This document shows positions 25,807-35,390 of a DNA stretch of 64,000 nt, one piece after another; the first letter of the stretch is position 1, and each line of letters starts with the position of its first letter. The stretch spans positions 1-64,000 of the forward strand of contig NZ_JACTVI010000011.1 in the NCBI RefSeq assembly GCF_014495685.1, in the 5' to 3' direction. Both the position numbers and the translations under genes were made by a program. The DNA comes from Streptomyces sp. TRM68367 (GTDB taxonomy: Bacteria > Actinomycetota > Actinomycetes > Streptomycetales > Streptomycetaceae). The notes under the pieces are model-generated. The model had not been told where the DNA came from. It did no database searches and saw nothing but the letters and a program-made list of their open reading frames with translations.

Positions 25807-27420
25807 CTACGCGTCACCGGCGCGTCGCCGGCGCACCCCCGCGCCGATCGCCCAGCCGAGCCCGCCGGCGGCGACCAGCACCAAGGCGATCTCCGGCAGG
25901 ACACCCAGGTCGGTGGCGGGCGTCGTCGAGGAGCGCAGCGGCACCTTCTGCACGAGGGAGTCGGCCACGAACATGCCGGTCCGCTGGGTGATCCGCCCGT
26001 CCGGCATGATGATCGCACTGACGCCGCTGGTCACCGGCACCGTGACGGTCCGGCTGTGCTCGACGGCGCGGACGCGGGACATGGCGAGCTGCTGGTAGGT
26101 CATCTCGCTGCGGTCGAAGGTCGCGTTGTTGCTCGGCACGGAGATCATCTGCGCGCCGTCGGTGACCTCGGAGCGCACCGTCCAGTCGAAGGCGGCCTCG
26201 TAGCAGGTGACGAGGCCGACCTTGGCGCCGTCCATGGTGAACACGCCCGGCTTGGTGCCCCGGCTGAAGTCCTGGCGGACCATCGCCGTCCAGTTGCTGT
26301 TGATCGCGCCGATGAGCGAGCGCAGCGGCAGGTACTCGCCGAACGGCTGGATCTGCCGCTTGTCGTAGGTGTCGACCGGGCCCTTCACCGGGTCCCACAG
26401 GATCTGCTCGTTGTACAGCTTGCCGTCCCGCTCGACGACGCTGCCGACCGAGATGGGCACGCCGATCGCCTTGGCCGCGGTGTCGATGACGGCGCGGGCG
26501 TCGGGGTTGGCGAAGGGGTCGATGTCGGAGGAGTTCTCCGGCCACAGCACGAAGTCGGGCCGGGCGACCTTGCCCGCCTTGACCTCGGCGGCCAGGCGCT
26601 CCGTCTCGCGCGCGTGGTAGTCGAGCACGGCCCGCCGCTGGGAGTTGAAGTCCAGGCCCGCGCGCGGCACGTTGCCCTGGATGACGCCGACGGTCACGCT
26701 GCCGTCCTCGGCCTTGTCACTGACCAGCGGGCGCGCGGCCACGGCCCCCACGACCGGCACCGCCACGCTCAACAGGGCCACGGCCGCGGCGGAGCGCCGT
26801 ACGGCACGGGTGCGCCGGCCCTCCGCGGCCAGCCGTACGACCTCGTACAGCCCGAAGCCGCACAGGACGACCGCGAAGCCGAGCACCGGGGTGCCGCCGA
26901 CCGCGGCGAGCGGCAGGAAGACGCCGTCCGCCTGCCCGAAGGCGATCTTGCCCCAGGGGAAGCCGTGGAACGGCACACGCGCGCGTGCCGCCTCGCCAGC
27001 GATCCACAGCGCCGCCGCCCACAGCGGCCAGCCGGGAAGCCTCGACACCGCGGCGATGCCCGCGCCGACCAGCGCGACGAAGACCGCCTCGACCGCGACC
27101 AGTGCGAGCCAGGGTCCGGGGCCGACCTCCACGCCCGTCCACACCAGCAGGGGCAGCAGGAAGCCCAGGCCGAAGAGGTATCCGAGGCCGAGGCCCGCCT
27201 TCCAGCTCCGGCCGCGCAGCACCCAGCCGAATCCGGCGAAGGCGGGCAGGGCCAGCCACCACAGGGTGCGGGGCGGGAAGCTGACGTAGAGCAGCACTCC
27301 GGAAAGCGCGGCTGCGGCGGCCGGGACGAGGCGCAGCAGCAGGCGCCGGCCGCGCGACGCGGGCGCGATCTGCGGTTCCAGCTGGTCCGACTCGCCGGCG
27401 GAACTTGCGGTGACGGTCAC
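25807..27420 (-). CDS. lnt: Apolipoprotein N-acyltransferase
   Basis: A 537-residue integral membrane enzyme that N-acylates the diacylglyceryl-cysteine of lipoproteins. About six N-terminal helices precede a nitrilase-fold domain with the catalytic triad: Glu in LWPENSSD near residue 291, Lys in DKRQIQPFGEY near 353 and Cys in VTCYEAAFDW near 405. A final transmembrane helix is present near the C-terminus. GTG 27420 gives the usual N-terminal length. Streptomyces often carry two Lnt paralogues, and this could be either. It diverges from an O-antigen-ligase-like gene with a 400-bp gap. Confidence 0.95.
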   Translation of the reverse strand: MTVTASSAGESDQLEPQIAPASRGRRLLLRLVPAAAAALSGVLLYVSFPPRTLWWLALPAFAGFGWVLRGRSWKAGLGLGYLFGLGFLLPLLVWTGVEVGPGPWLALVAVEAVFVALVGAGIAAVSRLPGWPLWAAALWIAGEAARARVPFHGFPWGKIAFGQADGVFLPLAAVGGTPVLGFAVVLCGFGLYEVVRLAAEGRRTRAVRRSAAAVALLSVAVPVVGAVAARPLVSDKAEDGSVTVGVIQGNVPRAGLDFNSQRRAVLDYHARETERLAAEVKAGKVARPDFVLWPENSSDIDPFANPDARAVIDTAAKAIGVPISVGSVVERDGKLYNEQILWDPVKGPVDTYDKRQIQPFGEYLPLRSLIGAINSNWTAMVRQDFSRGTKPGVFTMDGAKVGLVTCYEAAFDWTVRSEVTDGAQMISVPSNNATFDRSEMTYQQLAMSRVRAVEHSRTVTVPVTSGVSAIIMPDGRITQRTGMFVADSLVQKVPLRSSTTPATDLGVLPEIALVLVAAGGLGWAIGAGVRRRRAGDA

Positions 27421-27820
27421 TCGGGGAGTGTACGGCGAGTCACTTTTCGGCCGACAGCGCGGTCCGCCTGCCGGAACCGCACCCAGGCGTCTACACGCGT
27501 GTGCCGCGCCTGCGCGCGGAGGCCGCCGGTCTCCGCTCACGCCGCTTCCGCCACCGATGCCGCCCCTTCCGCGCCCGCCAGCCGTCCCGCTTCCTCGCCG
27601 GGGTACCCGTTGGTCCTCGCCGGCGCGTGGACCGCCTCACCCACGCGGCTGCCGCACTTGCCCCGTATTCATCCGCCGCATCTCGTCGCTACTCATCCAC
27701 AAGCCGGCCACCAGCCGCTACCGTGTGCCGGAGTCTTGTGGTGGCGGACCGGCCCGGGGGCTGGGGCTCGTCACAGGTCGGGGGCGATGTGGTGCAGGGG
27801 GCCGGGTGGGTTCCACGGGG
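27421..27820. other. 400-bp divergent intergenic region
   Basis: The region separates lnt (leftward) and the O-antigen-ligase-like gene (rightward). Reading frames here are Arg/Pro-rich and lack ribosome sites. No operator or hairpin stands out. Promoters in both directions are expected, but no consensus hexamer pair is convincing. Confidence 0.5.
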
Positions 27821-28888
27821 ATGACGTCTGCGGCCGATCGGGGGGCGGACGGCGAGAGACGAAACGTTTTGGACGCGGTGGGCGTGGTGGTGCTCGGGGC
27901 CTGCGCCACCTGGCCCCTGATCACGGCGGCGGCGCGCGGCGGCCGCCCCGAGGGCGTGCTGCTCGCGGTGCTGGCCGTGGCCGCCGGTTGTGCCGCGGGG
28001 CGGATCGGCGGGGCGATTCTGCCGGTCGCCGCGCCCTGCGCCGCGGCCCTGGCCGGGACCGCGCTGACGGTGACCGTCCCGCACCTCGCCCCGGGGCCGC
28101 ATATCGACGCCCCGCTCGGACGCGTCGGCGCGACTGCGGCTGTGCTGACCCTGTCGGCCGGCGCCGCCTGCTGCGCGGCCTGGGCCAGTCCCGTGCCGTC
28201 CGTCCGGCTGGCCCTGCGCCTGCTGGCCGCCGGTACGGCGGTCACCGCAGCTGCGCTCGACTCGATCACCGGGTGCGTGGCCTGCGCCGCCGTACTGCTG
28301 TGCTCGCTCGCCGCCGGACGCATGCCCCACCGGGGTGCGGGCATCGCCGGACTGGCCGGGGCGGCGGCCCTGGTGACCGGACTGACCTGGGCGGTCGCCG
28401 CCAACGCCGTACCGGACGGGCTCGCCGCGTCCCTGGAGGGCCAGCTGACCCCGCACCGCGTCCTGCTGTGGCGGGACGCGGTGCACATGGTCGAGGGGGA
28501 TCCCACCCTGGGCGTGGGGCCGGGGCGCTTCGGCGAGCTGAGCACGACGGCCACGCAGTCGCTGCTGTCGGACGGCAGGCCGCATTCGGCACCGCTGCAA
28601 CAGGCGGCGGAACAGGGCCTGCCCGGCCTGATCCTGCTGGCGGCGGCCTTCGGCTGGGCGCTGCACGCGCTGTGGCGCACCGCGCGCCCCACCCCGGTGG
28701 CGCTCACCGCAGGCGCGGCCCTGACGGCCCTCGCGGCGATCGCCTGCGTCGGCAACGCGCTGAGCTTCACGGCGGTGACGGCGGGCGCGGGCCTCCTGGC
28801 GGGCATGGCCACGGCGCGCCCACTCGCCGAGGAGGTCCATGAACCGGCGACGGACGCGGATCCACGCGGCGACCGGCTGGCCCAGTGA
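27821..28888 (+). CDS. O-antigen-ligase-like polytopic membrane protein
   Basis: A 355-residue protein, about 10 hydrophobic segments from VLDAVGVVVLGACATWPLI onward, Ala/Gly/Leu rich. The loop RVLLWRDAVHMVEGDPTLG, followed by VGPGRFGELSTTATQ and HSAPLQQAAEQGLPGL, is typical of Wzy_C/O-antigen-ligase domains. It probably joins or polymerises a glycan on a lipid carrier at the outer face of the membrane. The protein is shorter than classic Wzy/WaaL ligases (about 400-450 residues). ATG 27821 is weakly supported by ACGGGG immediately upstream; a longer start is possible. No other cell-surface polysaccharide genes adjoin it. Confidence 0.72.
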   Translation: MTSAADRGADGERRNVLDAVGVVVLGACATWPLITAAARGGRPEGVLLAVLAVAAGCAAGRIGGAILPVAAPCAAALAGTALTVTVPHLAPGPHIDAPLGRVGATAAVLTLSAGAACCAAWASPVPSVRLALRLLAAGTAVTAAALDSITGCVACAAVLLCSLAAGRMPHRGAGIAGLAGAAALVTGLTWAVAANAVPDGLAASLEGQLTPHRVLLWRDAVHMVEGDPTLGVGPGRFGELSTTATQSLLSDGRPHSAPLQQAAEQGLPGLILLAAAFGWALHALWRTARPTPVALTAGAALTALAAIACVGNALSFTAVTAGAGLLAGMATARPLAEEVHEPATDADPRGDRLAQ

Positions 28889-28908
28889 CCGGCGCTTCCT
28901 GACCGGCC

Positions 28909-29454
28909 TCAGTGCGACGCGCCGCGCGCGCTCGACCGCAGCCGGTCCTTGATGACCTGTACGGCGGCCTCCGCGTCGTCCACGGTGACCGTGAACGTGT
29001 GCCCGTCCCACAGCCGCAGCACGACGCCCTCACCACGGCGTACGACGACCGCGGTGCCCTTCTCGGGCCGCCAGCGGTAGCCCCAGCCGCCCCAGTGGCG
29101 CGGGGTGACGTGCGGCACGAACTCGGCGCCGACGACGTGGGATAGCGGGATGCGGCGGCGCGGCACGCCGATGTGGCCGCAGCGCACCTCCAGGCACTCC
29201 TTGTCGACCCGCAGGGCGACGTGCACGAAGGCGAGGGTGCCGAAGAGGACCAGCAGCCCCGCCGCGATGCAGCCGACGACGGCCATGACGAGCGGGGCGA
29301 TGCCGTCGGTCCACGGGGCGTCCACGGCCAGCTCGATGCCGAGCGCCAGGCAGGCGGCACCGATGAGCGCCAGCAGCCACTGGACCCGGTTGGTCGCCCG
29401 TCCGGTCCAGACATCAGGGTGCCTGGCATGCTCACCGCGGGGGTGCTCCCTCAT
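28909..29454 (-). CDS. Two-helix membrane protein with PH-like domain
   Basis: 181 residues. Two transmembrane helices at about 24-44 (VQWLLALIGAACLALGIEL) and 55-80 (PLVMAVVGCIAAGLLVLFGTL). Then comes a beta-rich cytosolic domain (KECLEVRCGHIGVPRRRIPL, VVRRGEGVVLRLWDGHTF, VTVDDAEAAVQVI) like the membrane-anchored PH-type (DUF3093-like) proteins of actinobacteria. The function of such proteins is not established. It converges with the O-antigen-ligase-like gene with a 20-bp gap and has no obvious partner. Confidence 0.8.
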   Translation of the reverse strand: MREHPRGEHARHPDVWTGRATNRVQWLLALIGAACLALGIELAVDAPWTDGIAPLVMAVVGCIAAGLLVLFGTLAFVHVALRVDKECLEVRCGHIGVPRRRIPLSHVVGAEFVPHVTPRHWGGWGYRWRPEKGTAVVVRRGEGVVLRLWDGHTFTVTVDDAEAAVQVIKDRLRSSARGASH

Positions 29455-29560
29455 GCCATCGAGAGTACTCAGATTCCGCTGTGCTGGTACCGCGTCGCGG
29501 AGAGTGACGGCGCCGACCGGCCCTCAGGCAGGCGGAAAGCCTCCGCCCGGTGACCGTCGG

Positions 29561-30352
29561 TCACTGGACGGGGCTGGCCGCCGTCTGGAGGAGCCGGCCC
29601 TCGTCATAGGCGAGAGCGGGGGCGGGCAGCGGGCCGCTCTCGCGGCCGCTGAGGATCACCGTGAGGGTGCCGTCGGCGGGGGCCTCGGGGGCGGGCTGGG
29701 CGCCGATCCGGCGCAGGGCCTGGGCGGCCACCGCTCCGGCGGAGCCGTGCAGGACGAGCGGCGGGCGGCCGGGGCGCTGCACGGCGGCCCGGATGCGCTC
29801 GGCGACCAGCTCGTAGTGCGTGCAGCCGAGGACGACGGTCGTGACCTCGTCCGGGGTGAGCGCGGCGGCCGCGGCGACGGCGGCGTCGATGGCGGCCTCG
29901 TCCGCGTGCTCCACGGCCTCGGCGAGGCCCCAGCACGGCACCTCGGTGACGGGCACGCCGTCGGCGAAGTCACGGATCAGGCCCCGCTGGTAGGGGCTGC
30001 CGGTGGTGGCCGGTGTCGCCCAGATGGCGATGGGTCCGCCGCCGGCCGCGGCCGGCTTGATCGCCGGGACCGTGCCGATGACCGGCAGGCCGGGTTCGAG
30101 GCGGGCACGCAGGGCGTCCAGGGCGTGCACGGTGGCGGTGTTGCAGCCGACGATCAGGGCGGCGGGGCGGTGGGCGGCGGCGGCCTCGGCGACGGCGAGG
30201 GCGCGCCCGGTGAGGTCCTCCGGGGTCCTGGGTCCCCAGGGCATGCCGTCGGGGTCCAGGGAGAGCACGAGATCGGCGTCGGGGCGGAGACGCCGTACCG
30301 CGGCGGTGGCCGAGAGCAGACCGATTCCGGAGTCCATGAGCGCGATCTTCAC
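29561..30352 (-). CDS. Glutamate racemase-like Asp/Glu racemase family protein
   Basis: 263 residues with the two-cysteine racemase layout: DSGIGLLSA near the N-terminus, VGCNTATVHAL near residue 69 and VLGCTHYEL near residue 175. These are the motifs that carry the catalytic cysteines of MurI, which makes D-glutamate for peptidoglycan. The first motif is MDSGIG rather than the usual FDSGVGG, and the C-terminal third is less conserved. A second, canonical murI is expected elsewhere; this may be a paralogue with an accessory role or other acidic amino-acid substrate. It diverges from the HpnB-like gene with a 57-bp gap. Confidence 0.82.
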   Translation of the reverse strand: MKIALMDSGIGLLSATAAVRRLRPDADLVLSLDPDGMPWGPRTPEDLTGRALAVAEAAAAHRPAALIVGCNTATVHALDALRARLEPGLPVIGTVPAIKPAAAGGGPIAIWATPATTGSPYQRGLIRDFADGVPVTEVPCWGLAEAVEHADEAAIDAAVAAAAALTPDEVTTVVLGCTHYELVAERIRAAVQRPGRPPLVLHGSAGAVAAQALRRIGAQPAPEAPADGTLTVILSGRESGPLPAPALAYDEGRLLQTAASPVQ

Positions 30353-30409
30353 CCGGCCACGATAGACGATGTGCCGTGTCCGGCCCGCCCCGTGGGGCAG
30401 ACTGCGCGC

Positions 30410-31582
30410 GTGAGCGCCGTTGTGTGGACCGCCGCCGGATCACTCGCCGCATGGCTGTGGCTGCTGCTGTGCCAGGGCTTCTTCTGGCGTACGGACGTCA
30501 GGCTGCCGCCCCGGCGGGAACCGGACGTCTGGCCGCCGGTGTGCGTCGTCGTTCCGGCGCGCGACGAGGCGGCGGCGCTGCCCGCGAGCCTGCCGTCGCT
30601 GCTCGCCCAGGACTATCCGGGGCGCGCGGAGGTCTTCCTGGTCGACGACGGCAGCGGCGACGGCACCGGGCAGCTCGCGCGTGAGCTGGCGCGGCGGCAC
30701 GGCGGGCTGCCGCTCACCGTCAACTCGCCCGGCGAGCCGCCCGCGGGCTGGACGGGCAAGCTGTGGGCGGTGCGCCACGGCATCGGCCTGGCACGCGCGC
30801 GGGACCCCGAGTATCTGCTGCTGACGGACGCCGACATCGCCCACGCCCCGGACAGCCTGCGCACGCTGGTGGCCGCGGCGCACGCCTCGGGCTTCGACGT
30901 GGTCTCGCAGATGGCCCGGCTGCGGGTGGAGAGCGCCTGGGAACGGCTCGTCGTCCCGGCCTTCGTCTACTTCTTCGCGCAGTTGTACCCCTTCCGTCGG
31001 ATCGGGAGGAAGGGAACGCGGACGGCCGCCGCCGCAGGCGGGTGTGTGCTGCTCCGCACGGAGGCCGCCGAGCGGGCGCGGATCCCGGACGCCATCCGGC
31101 ACGCCGTGATCGACGACGTGGCGCTCGCGCGGGCCGTCAAGAACAGCGGCGGCCGCGTCTGGCTGGGACTGGCCGACCGGGTGGACAGCGTCCGCCCGTA
31201 TCCGCGGCTGCAAGACCTGTGGCGGATGGTGTCGCGCAGCGCCTACGCGCAACTGCGGCACAGCCTCCTGCTGCTGGCCGCGACGGTCGCGGGACTGGCG
31301 CTCGTGTATCTGGTGCCGCCCGTGGCGCTGGTGGCGGGACTTGCCGCGGGGAGTACGGCGGCGGTCGCCGGCGGGCTCGCGTGGCTGGTGATGGCGGCGA
31401 CGTACGTCCCGATGCTCCGCTACTACCGGCAGCCGCTGTGGCTCGCTCCCCTGCTGCCGTTGACGGCGTTTCTGTATCTGCTGATGACGGTCGATTCGGC
31501 GGTGCAGCACTACCGGGGGCGTGGTGCGGCCTGGAAGGGCCGCACCTACGCGCGTCCGGACGCCGTTCCCGACGAGGGCTGA
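30410..31582 (+). CDS. HpnB-like family 2 glycosyltransferase
   Basis: A 390-residue membrane-associated GT2. An N-terminal helix (TAAGSLAAWLWLLLCQGFFW) precedes the GT-A domain: VCVVVPARDEAAALPASL, VFLVDDGSGDGTG, the donor-site LLLTDADIAHAP and GWTGKLWAVRHGI. Acceptor-side segments IGRKGTRTAAAAGGCVLLR and VIDDVALARAVKNSGG follow, with two to three C-terminal helices. This matches the hopene-associated HpnB family, found in and outside hopanoid clusters; no hopanoid genes are in this window, so the acceptor is open. GTG 30410 is the start; the frame extends upstream without better signals. Confidence 0.88.
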   Translation: MSAVVWTAAGSLAAWLWLLLCQGFFWRTDVRLPPRREPDVWPPVCVVVPARDEAAALPASLPSLLAQDYPGRAEVFLVDDGSGDGTGQLARELARRHGGLPLTVNSPGEPPAGWTGKLWAVRHGIGLARARDPEYLLLTDADIAHAPDSLRTLVAAAHASGFDVVSQMARLRVESAWERLVVPAFVYFFAQLYPFRRIGRKGTRTAAAAGGCVLLRTEAAERARIPDAIRHAVIDDVALARAVKNSGGRVWLGLADRVDSVRPYPRLQDLWRMVSRSAYAQLRHSLLLLAATVAGLALVYLVPPVALVAGLAAGSTAAVAGGLAWLVMAATYVPMLRYYRQPLWLAPLLPLTAFLYLLMTVDSAVQHYRGRGAAWKGRTYARPDAVPDEG

Positions 31583-31601
31583 CGTCCGCCGTGAAAGGGG
31601 A

Positions 31602-32897
31602 TCACTTCCTGCCCGGTGTCCAGTTCATGCCCCACCCGTAGGCGTAGTCGACGGTCCGCTGCGGGCTCACACCGCGCTCCGGCACCAGGTAGCGGGCCTC
31701 GCGCTGGACGACGAGGTCGCTGCCGGTGTTGGTGATCAGGGCGAGCGCGCACACCGTCGAGGGGACCGTGCACTCGTCGAGGGAGAAGTCGATCGAGGCG
31801 CCGTGCTGCGGTGTGAGCGTGACGGTGGCGTGCAGGTCGGCGAAGGAGCGGGCCCCCTCGTAGATCGTGACGAAGACGAGGATGCGCCGGAAGGCCTGTT
31901 TGTGGTCGAGGTTGACGGTGAGGTTCTCGCCGGTCGACACGGCGCCGGTGCGGTCGTCTCCGTCGAGGTGGATGTACGGGGGCTGGTGCAGCGCCCCGAA
32001 GGCGTTGCCGAGGGCCTGGACGACCCCCTTGCTGCCGTCGGTGAGTTCGTACAGGGCGCACAGGTCGAGGTCGAGGTCCGCGGGCATGGCGGTCGGGCGG
32101 CCCAGCTTGGCGGCCCATCCGGAGAACTGCTTGCGCATCTGCCAGTTGAGGTTCACGCGCATGGCGCCCGAGGTGCCGCCCTGCTTGGTGAGCGACACCG
32201 AGGGGGCCGCCTTGGTGAGCGTCACCTTCGTCAGGCGGACCGGTTCCGCGGGCGGGGCGGGGGGCGCAGGCGGGGCCGCCGGTCGCGTCACTGGCGGCGC
32301 GGGGGGCCGCTGGGTCACGGGCGGGGGCGGCGGCGGTGCGGTCACCGGGGGTGCGGGGGCGGCGGCCTGCTGCGGCTCGTCGACCGTGATGCCGTAGTCG
32401 GTGGCGAGGCCTTCGAGTCCGCTGCTGTAGCCCTGGCCGACGGCACGGAACTTCCAGGCGCCCTGGCGGCGGTAGAACTCGCCGAGCACGAACGCCGTCT
32501 CGGTCGTCGCGCCGGGGCTGTCGAAGCGCGCGGCCACGGCGCCCTGCGCGGCGTCCCGGACCTCGATGTACAGGCCGGGGACTCGTCCGAAGGTGCCGCC
32601 GTCCGAGGAGGCGGCGAGGATCACCGTCTCGATCGCGGGCTCCACGCGCGCGAGGTCGACCAGGAGGGTGTCGGTGACCTGGCCGCCGCCGTCCCGCTTG
32701 CCCTCGTGCCGGATCGCGCCGGAGGAGTGCACCGGCTGGTTGTAGAAGACGAAGTCCGCGTCGGAACGGACCTTTCCGCCCACCAGGAGCAGCGCCGAGG
32801 CGTCCGCGTCGGGCACGCCCGGACCGGAGTGCCAGCCCAATTCCACCCGCAGTGCCGTGGTCGGCACCGGAGTATTTGAACCTTTCACCATTTGCAT
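31602..32897 (-). CDS. TerA-like tellurium-resistance family protein (two domains)
   Basis: 431 residues. The N-terminal ~180 form a TerD-type domain ([60 protein letters not shown]) with acidic residues suited to Ca2+ binding. A Pro/Ala-rich linker (about 185-235) leads to a second beta-sandwich domain with [14 protein letters not shown] and [13 protein letters not shown], as in TerA. Ter proteins act in a membrane-linked stress system; their biochemistry is still unclear. ATG 32897 starts the conserved [18 protein letters not shown] 32912/32909 are possible. No other ter gene is adjacent, so it is an orphan here. Confidence 0.9.
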   Translation of the reverse strand: MQMVKGSNTPVPTTALRVELGWHSGPGVPDADASALLLVGGKVRSDADFVFYNQPVHSSGAIRHEGKRDGGGQVTDTLLVDLARVEPAIETVILAASSDGGTFGRVPGLYIEVRDAAQGAVAARFDSPGATTETAFVLGEFYRRQGAWKFRAVGQGYSSGLEGLATDYGITVDEPQQAAAPAPPVTAPPPPPPVTQRPPAPPVTRPAAPPAPPAPPAEPVRLTKVTLTKAAPSVSLTKQGGTSGAMRVNLNWQMRKQFSGWAAKLGRPTAMPADLDLDLCALYELTDGSKGVVQALGNAFGALHQPPYIHLDGDDRTGAVSTGENLTVNLDHKQAFRRILVFVTIYEGARSFADLHATVTLTPQHGASIDFSLDECTVPSTVCALALITNTGSDLVVQREARYLVPERGVSPQRTVDYAYGWGMNWTPGRK

Positions 32898-33188
32898 GTC
32901 CGCCCCCATCACGTCTCACCGCACCGGGCCGAGCCCCGGCTGTCCCTCGGAATCCGTCCGTCCAACCTATTCCCCACCGCGGCGAACTCCCACGAGGAGC
33001 GCATGACGATCCGTCGCCAACCCGTCGGTAACCCGCACGGAACTTGGCCTTTACCTGATCCGAACTCGGATTGCCGCCCTTTTTCGCCGAGTTCGCTCGC
33101 ATTGGGGATCCGACGTCACCGCCCGCACGGAAAACAACCCTCTTATCGGTCTCCCCAACAACCACATCGTGGGCTTAACTTATGTGCC

Positions 33189-33626
33189 ATGACCTCCCCC
33201 CGCTCCACTTATGGCGGCGGCTACTACTCCGCCTCCTTCCCGGACACTCCGATCTACGACTCGCTCGTGGCCGAGCGGGGCACCCCGCAGATCGCCCCGA
33301 TCCGGGTCCCCGCGCAGTACGACACGCCCGGCAGCAATCTGCCCGCGCTCCCGTCGGCGTTGCCCGCCCTCCCGGCGGGCCAGTCCCAGTCCTCCTACGG
33401 CTATCCGCAGGCGCCACAGCCCGCCCCGCTGCAACAGGCGCCCGCGGCCTACATCCCGCCGCAGGCCACGGCGCCGCGCGGCTATCCCGGTCCGCAGCCG
33501 CCGCAGCCGCGCCCGGCGGCACCGGGTCCGACGGGCTACGAGGCGATGCGCCCCGCGGCTCCCCGGCCCGCCGCTCCGGCTCCGTACCAGGACCCGTACA
33601 ACAACCAGCAGTACCGCGGCTACTGA
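33189..33626 (+). CDS. Pro/Tyr-rich protein of the DUF6643 type
   Basis: 145 residues, no helix or signal. The N-terminal MTSPRSTYGGGYYSASFPDT, then TPIYDSLVAERGTPQIAPI, are strongly conserved-looking. The rest is low-complexity Pro, Ala, Gln and Tyr (SYGYPQAPQPAP, PYQDPYNNQQYRGY). I recall this as a family restricted to Streptomyces relatives. The low-complexity part suggests a disordered protein or adaptor. No ribosome site precedes ATG 33189, and TTAACT lies about 12 bases upstream, so translation may be nearly leaderless. Function unknown. Confidence 0.8.
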   Translation: MTSPRSTYGGGYYSASFPDTPIYDSLVAERGTPQIAPIRVPAQYDTPGSNLPALPSALPALPAGQSQSSYGYPQAPQPAPLQQAPAAYIPPQATAPRGYPGPQPPQPRPAAPGPTGYEAMRPAAPRPAAPAPYQDPYNNQQYRGY

Positions 33627-33671
33627 GCCGTCCCCCGGGGAGTGGTCCGCGCCGGCTGGCACGATGGCCCC

Positions 33672-34514
33672 ATGGGGAACGCGCGACTGCAGTCGATTCA
33701 CGTCCATCCGGTCAAGGCGTTCCGGGGTCTCGCGCCCCGGGATGCCGTCGTGGAGCCCTGGGGGCTGGCCGGAGACCGACGCTGGGTGGTGATCGACGAC
33801 GGGGGAAAGGTCGTCACGCAACGCCAGCAGCCGCGCCTCGCACTGGCCGCCGCCGAGCTGCTGCCCGGCGGCGGCGTTCGGCTGTCCGCGCCCGGCATGG
33901 ACGCGCTGACCGTGCCCGTGCCGGAGGCGGCCGGCACGGTGCCGGTGGTGATGCCCCGCGACAAGGTCGAGGGAGTGCCCGCCGAGGATCCGGCCGCCCA
34001 TGCCTGGTGCAGTGCCTATCTCGGGGCCGACGTGCGGCTCGTGCACATGGACGATCCCGCCACGCGCCGGCCCGTCGACCCCGAGTACGCCCGGCCCGGC
34101 GAGACCGTCAGCTTCGCCGACGGCTATCCCCTGCTGGTCACGACCGTCGCCTCGCTCGACGCCCTCAACTCCCTGATCGCGCGCGGCGATCACGCGCCCG
34201 AGGGCCCGCTGCCCATGAACCGTTTCCGGCCCAGCCTCGTCGTGGCGGGCACCGAAGCGTGGGCCGAGGACGGCTGGCCGGGCATCGCCGTCGGCGAGGT
34301 CGCCTTCCGCGTCGCCAAGCCGTGCGGCCGGTGCGTGGTGACCACGACCCACCAGGGCACGGCCGAGCGCGGCCGCGAGCCCCTGCACAGCCTCGGACGC
34401 CATCGGCGCATCGGCGGCAAGCTGGTGTTCGGGCAGAACCTGGTGCCCTTGTCCCGCGGCACGGTCCGGGTCGGCGATCCGGTCCGGATGCTCGAGCCGG
34501 ACGGATCCCTGTAG
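33672..34514 (+). CDS. MOSC-domain (mARC-like) protein
   Basis: 280 residues: an N-terminal MOSC beta-barrel domain (LQSIHVHPVKAFRGL, EPWGLAGDRRWVVIDD) and a C-terminal MOSC domain with NRFRPSLVVAG, KPCGRCVVTTTHQGT (the CGRC cysteine near residue 217 can ligate molybdenum cofactor) and LVFGQNLVPLSRG. Such proteins bind sulfurated molybdenum cofactor and reduce N-hydroxylated compounds or carry the cofactor. ATG 33672 is used; an in-frame ATG at 33642 adds ten residues. It follows the DUF6643-type gene by 45 bp but an operon is uncertain. Confidence 0.9.
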   Translation: MGNARLQSIHVHPVKAFRGLAPRDAVVEPWGLAGDRRWVVIDDGGKVVTQRQQPRLALAAAELLPGGGVRLSAPGMDALTVPVPEAAGTVPVVMPRDKVEGVPAEDPAAHAWCSAYLGADVRLVHMDDPATRRPVDPEYARPGETVSFADGYPLLVTTVASLDALNSLIARGDHAPEGPLPMNRFRPSLVVAGTEAWAEDGWPGIAVGEVAFRVAKPCGRCVVTTTHQGTAERGREPLHSLGRHRRIGGKLVFGQNLVPLSRGTVRVGDPVRMLEPDGSL

Positions 34515-34664
34515 CCCGGGAACCCGGTCCGAGGTCCGCGCGTTGGCCCTTCGTGAGAAGTTCATCAGAGACCCCCGGGCGAGCGGTGTGAGTGATGTCG
34601 CTCTCTCTTCGCGGGGTCCGCGCGTGGACGGCTTCGCCAGGGGTTATCACGGAGCGGGAAGGGG

Positions 34665-35279
34665 GTGCGGACGGTGCGATCGATCAGCGGACTCTGGCGC
34701 TGGCGGCACAATCCGCTGCGCCGTACGACCGACCTGGCCGAAGCCTGGGTCGCCCTGGCGGCCCTGCTGCTGATCCTCGTCGCCGCGCCGCTGATCGGCT
34801 CCCTCGTCGGCCGCGCCACCGGGGACATCCTGCAGAAGTCGGTCCAGGAGCAGCACCGCTCCCGGCACCTGGTGACGGCCACGGTGGTCCGCAAGCTGGA
34901 CCGCTCCCCCCTGGAGGCCGACCCGGAGGCGTCCGCCGGCCGGGACATGCGCACCCGCGTGCTGGCCGACTGGCCCGCGCCGGACGGCACCACACAGCAG
35001 GGCCCGGTCCTGGCGAGCCTCAAGAACCCCGCGCCAGGGGACCACTTCCGGATATGGACGGACGGGCACGGTCGGATGGTGGCCCGCCCGCTGGACTCCG
35101 CGACGGCGGCCACGCACGCCATGCTCGCCGGATTCGGCGCGGCACTCGCCGCGGCCGGGCTCGTCGAGGGCGGCAGACGGCTGATCCTCTGGCGCATGGT
35201 CCGCCGCCGGTACGCCCGCCTGGACCAGGCCTGGGACAAGGCGGGCCCGGACTGGGGCAAGACCGGCACCGGCTGCTGA
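34665..35279 (+). CDS. Rv1733c-like two-helix membrane protein
   Basis: 204 residues. Helix one (VALAALLLILVAAPLIGSL) and helix two (AMLAGFGAALAAAGLVEGG) flank an external domain (residues about 55-150) with RHLVTATVVRKLDRSP and GDHFRIWTDGHGRMV. The N-terminal LWRWRHNPLRRTTDLAEAW matches the actinobacterial Rv1733c family of unknown function. GTG 34665 follows a GGAAGGGG ribosome site. It precedes the beta-helix/AAA+ gene by 111 bp in the same direction; whether they are functionally linked is unknown. Confidence 0.87.
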   Translation: MRTVRSISGLWRWRHNPLRRTTDLAEAWVALAALLLILVAAPLIGSLVGRATGDILQKSVQEQHRSRHLVTATVVRKLDRSPLEADPEASAGRDMRTRVLADWPAPDGTTQQGPVLASLKNPAPGDHFRIWTDGHGRMVARPLDSATAATHAMLAGFGAALAAAGLVEGGRRLILWRMVRRRYARLDQAWDKAGPDWGKTGTGC

Positions 35280-35390
35280 CCGCCTTCCGCCTCTGGTCAA
35301 CCCACCGCCCGCGCGCACGCTACGGTGGACCGGCCGAACGCAATCGGCGCGTCAGACCCGCGTACAACGAGGTGGGGGCACAGCAACGCC

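Noticed and set aside
26056..28842. 928-codon rightward frame across lnt and the ligase-like gene
   Set aside because: Crosses two real genes on different strands; residues are repetitive Arg/Asp/Gly and match nothing.
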